Source of the DNA: Phreatobacter sp.
GTDB taxonomy: Bacteria; Pseudomonadota; Alphaproteobacteria; Rhizobiales; Phreatobacteraceae
Length of the DNA stretch: 64,000 nucleotides
NCBI GenBank assembly: GCA_019749835.1
Contig: JAIEPJ010000020.1
Location: 26,412-90,411, forward strand
Direction of reading: 5' to 3'
Shown here: positions 62,961 through 64,000 of the stretch, one piece after another
How positions within the stretch are numbered: position 1 is the first letter of the stretch
How the letters are laid out: each line of letters begins with the position of its first letter
The notes under the pieces: generated by a model
Databases searched by the model: none
Seen by the model: only the letters and a program-made list of their open reading frames with translations
Told to the model about the DNA's origin: nothing
Program-made: the position numbers and the translations under genes

Positions 62961-63248
62961 TCAAATGGTGTGCGGAGGTGTGTCCGGAGAGCAGACCCGC
63001 ACCGTCTTCTCCCTGATGATCGACAAATCCTTGATGTTTCTTTCGATCACCACGAGCGCATCGAGGCGGTCGTCGATATTGCTATCCATATCGATGATGG
63101 ACTGCGCGAGCATGTGGTAGGATTTCGCCATCATCGCCAGCACTTCGAGGATTTCGATTTTCGCGTTGATGCTCTCATCATCGGGGACGTGCGTTCGCAT
63201 CTTGACGACGTTCGCGTCTCGACCGTCCATCTGGTCAGAGTTGATCAT
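62961..63248 (-). CDS. Small helical protein of unknown function
   Basis: A 95-residue open frame with natural-looking composition: many Asp, Ile, Met and Glu with heptad-like hydrophobics (AKIEILEVLAMMAKSYHMLA, then DDRLDALVVIERNIKDL). This suggests a helical hairpin or coiled coil. A later start at the internal Met of VKMRTH is possible. No strong ribosome site was seen. It lies between the hybrid kinase and a chemoreceptor, both of which contain helical signalling domains, so a small signalling or scaffold role is possible. No family recognised. Confidence 0.55.
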   Translation of the reverse strand: MINSDQMDGRDANVVKMRTHVPDDESINAKIEILEVLAMMAKSYHMLAQSIIDMDSNIDDRLDALVVIERNIKDLSIIREKTVRVCSPDTPPHTI

Positions 63249-63374
63249 GAACCTGATCCTGCTCCGGTCGCATGCACAGGCCCGCGTCAGCGCGGAACAC
63301 AGGCTGCGAGAGTGAGGCGGAGAAACCCGGCGGGCCGGCCTTGCGACAGACCGACCCGCCAGCGACGGCGGTGA

Positions 63375-64000
63375 TCATGCGGCCCTGACATTGGCGAGGA
63401 ACTGCCTCACCTCGGCGGAGAGGCGTTCGGCCTGACGGGCGAGATCGGCCGAGGCGCTCAGGACCTGGGAGGCACCGTGCCCGGTCTCGGCCGCGGCCTG
63501 GGCGACGGAGGTGATGGCCGAGGTCACTTCGCTGGTGCCGGTCGAGGCCTGGCCGACGGCATGGACGATCTCCCTTGTTGCGGCGCCCTGCTGCTCGACC
63601 GCCGAGGCGATCGACGAACTGGCATCGTCGATCGAGCGGATGCTGCCGGTGATGCCGGCGATGGCGTCCACCGCCCTCTTGGTCGTTTCCTGGATGGAGA
63701 CGATCTGAGAACCGATCTCGCTCGTGGCCTTCGCCGTCTGTTCGGCGAGGCCCTTGACCTCCTGGGCGACGACAGCGAAGCCCTTGCCGGCCTCGCCTGC
63801 CCGCGCCGCCTCGATGGTGGCGTTGAGGGCGAGGAGATTGGTCTGGCTGGCGATGTTCGAGATCATCTCGACGATGGCGCCGATGCGGGCGGCACCCTGC
63901 GAGAGTTCGGAGACGATGCCTCCCGTCGAGTCCGCTTCCTTGACGGCGCCACGGGCGAGCCCGGCAGAGTGCTGCACCTGGCGGCCGATCTCCTGCACCG
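63375..64000 (-). CDS. Methyl-accepting chemotaxis protein, C-terminal part (cut by window edge)
   Basis: The leftward frame enters from the right edge and ends at 63375, giving about 208 residues. It contains the chemoreceptor hairpin tip [19 protein letters not shown], then [22 protein letters not shown], and ends QFLANVRAA without a CheR/CheB pentapeptide. The sensor, membrane and HAMP parts are outside the window. It differs in sequence from the receptor at 47794 but has the same signalling class. Confidence 0.92.
   Translation of the reverse strand, partial: VQEIGRQVQHSAGLARGAVKEADSTGGIVSELSQGAARIGAIVEMISNIASQTNLLALNATIEAARAGEAGKGFAVVAQEVKGLAEQTAKATSEIGSQIVSIQETTKRAVDAIAGITGSIRSIDDASSSIASAVEQQGAATREIVHAVGQASTGTSEVTSAITSVAQAAAETGHGASQVLSASADLARQAERLSAEVRQFLANVRAA

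Noticed and set aside
1-64000. CRISPR arrays, tRNA or rRNA genes, intact transposases, prophage genes
   Set aside because: No regularly spaced repeats, cloverleaf or rRNA sequence, or transposase/integrase frame was recognised on either strand by eye.

Overview
This window looks like chromosomal DNA from a GC-rich alphaproteobacterium, probably of the order Hyphomicrobiales (Rhizobiales). The grounds are the very high GC content, the many GTG starts and ATGA/GTGA overlaps, the abundance of ABC uptake systems with opine-oxidase-type oxidoreductases, and alphaproteobacterial-style chemoreceptors. No rRNA, tRNA, CRISPR array, phage or intact insertion sequence was recognised. Genus cannot be fixed by eye.

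Layout. (1) 1-8340: the tail of an iron-containing alcohol dehydrogenase, then a LysR regulator divergent from a seven-gene operon. That operon holds a polyamine-type ABC importer, a DadA-like FAD oxidoreductase, a small [2Fe-2S] protein and an FAD/NAD(P) protein with a BFD-like iron-sulfur tail. Two decayed direct repeats (421-582 and 8615-8778) bracket it. (2) 8965-10142: two exported proteins of unknown function. (3) 10632-16771: a Zur-box-like palindrome and a cobalamin riboswitch ahead of a TonB-dependent receptor, a BtuFCD-type ABC importer and a luciferase-like flavin monooxygenase. (4) 17160-21654: an acetyltransferase with hydantoinase/oxoprolinase A and B subunits. They converge on a leftward operon (21658-30677) with a dipeptide-type ABC importer, a PuuB/OrdL-like oxidase, a haloacid-dehalogenase-like hydrolase and an aldehyde dehydrogenase. 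(5) 30897-39417: an acetyltransferase, a class-III aminotransferase, an Lrp/AsnC regulator with a consensus-like Lrp box, a second [2Fe-2S]/FAD/DadA-like set, another FAD oxidoreductase, a cupin and another dehalogenase-like hydrolase. (6) 39832-49482: an RsbQ-like alpha/beta hydrolase overlapping a PAS-PAS-GGDEF-EAL protein, an RND efflux pump with its adaptor, and a chemoreceptor. (7) 49558-58331: a polar-amino-acid-type ABC importer split over two divergent units. One unit carries a drug/metabolite-type exporter and an amidohydrolase-like protein, the other a third [2Fe-2S]/FAD/DadA-like set and a DapA-like lyase. (8) 58667-64000: an HD-GYP response regulator divergent from a hybrid histidine kinase, a small helical protein and a truncated chemoreceptor.

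How it fits together. Most of the window reads as a scavenging region for amino-acid-like or opine-like nitrogen compounds. Three times, a different class of ABC importer lies beside, or within the same broader locus as, a heterotrimeric flavin/iron-sulfur dehydrogenase of the HcnABC / opine oxidase / D-hydroxyproline dehydrogenase type. Downstream enzymes (aldehyde dehydrogenase, transaminase, DapA-like lyase, HyuAB) could feed products to central metabolism. Substrates are inferred only by family and none is proven. The rest is B12 uptake, efflux, chemotaxis and cyclic-di-GMP signalling, where the RsbQ-like/GGDEF-EAL pair is the most unusual arrangement.
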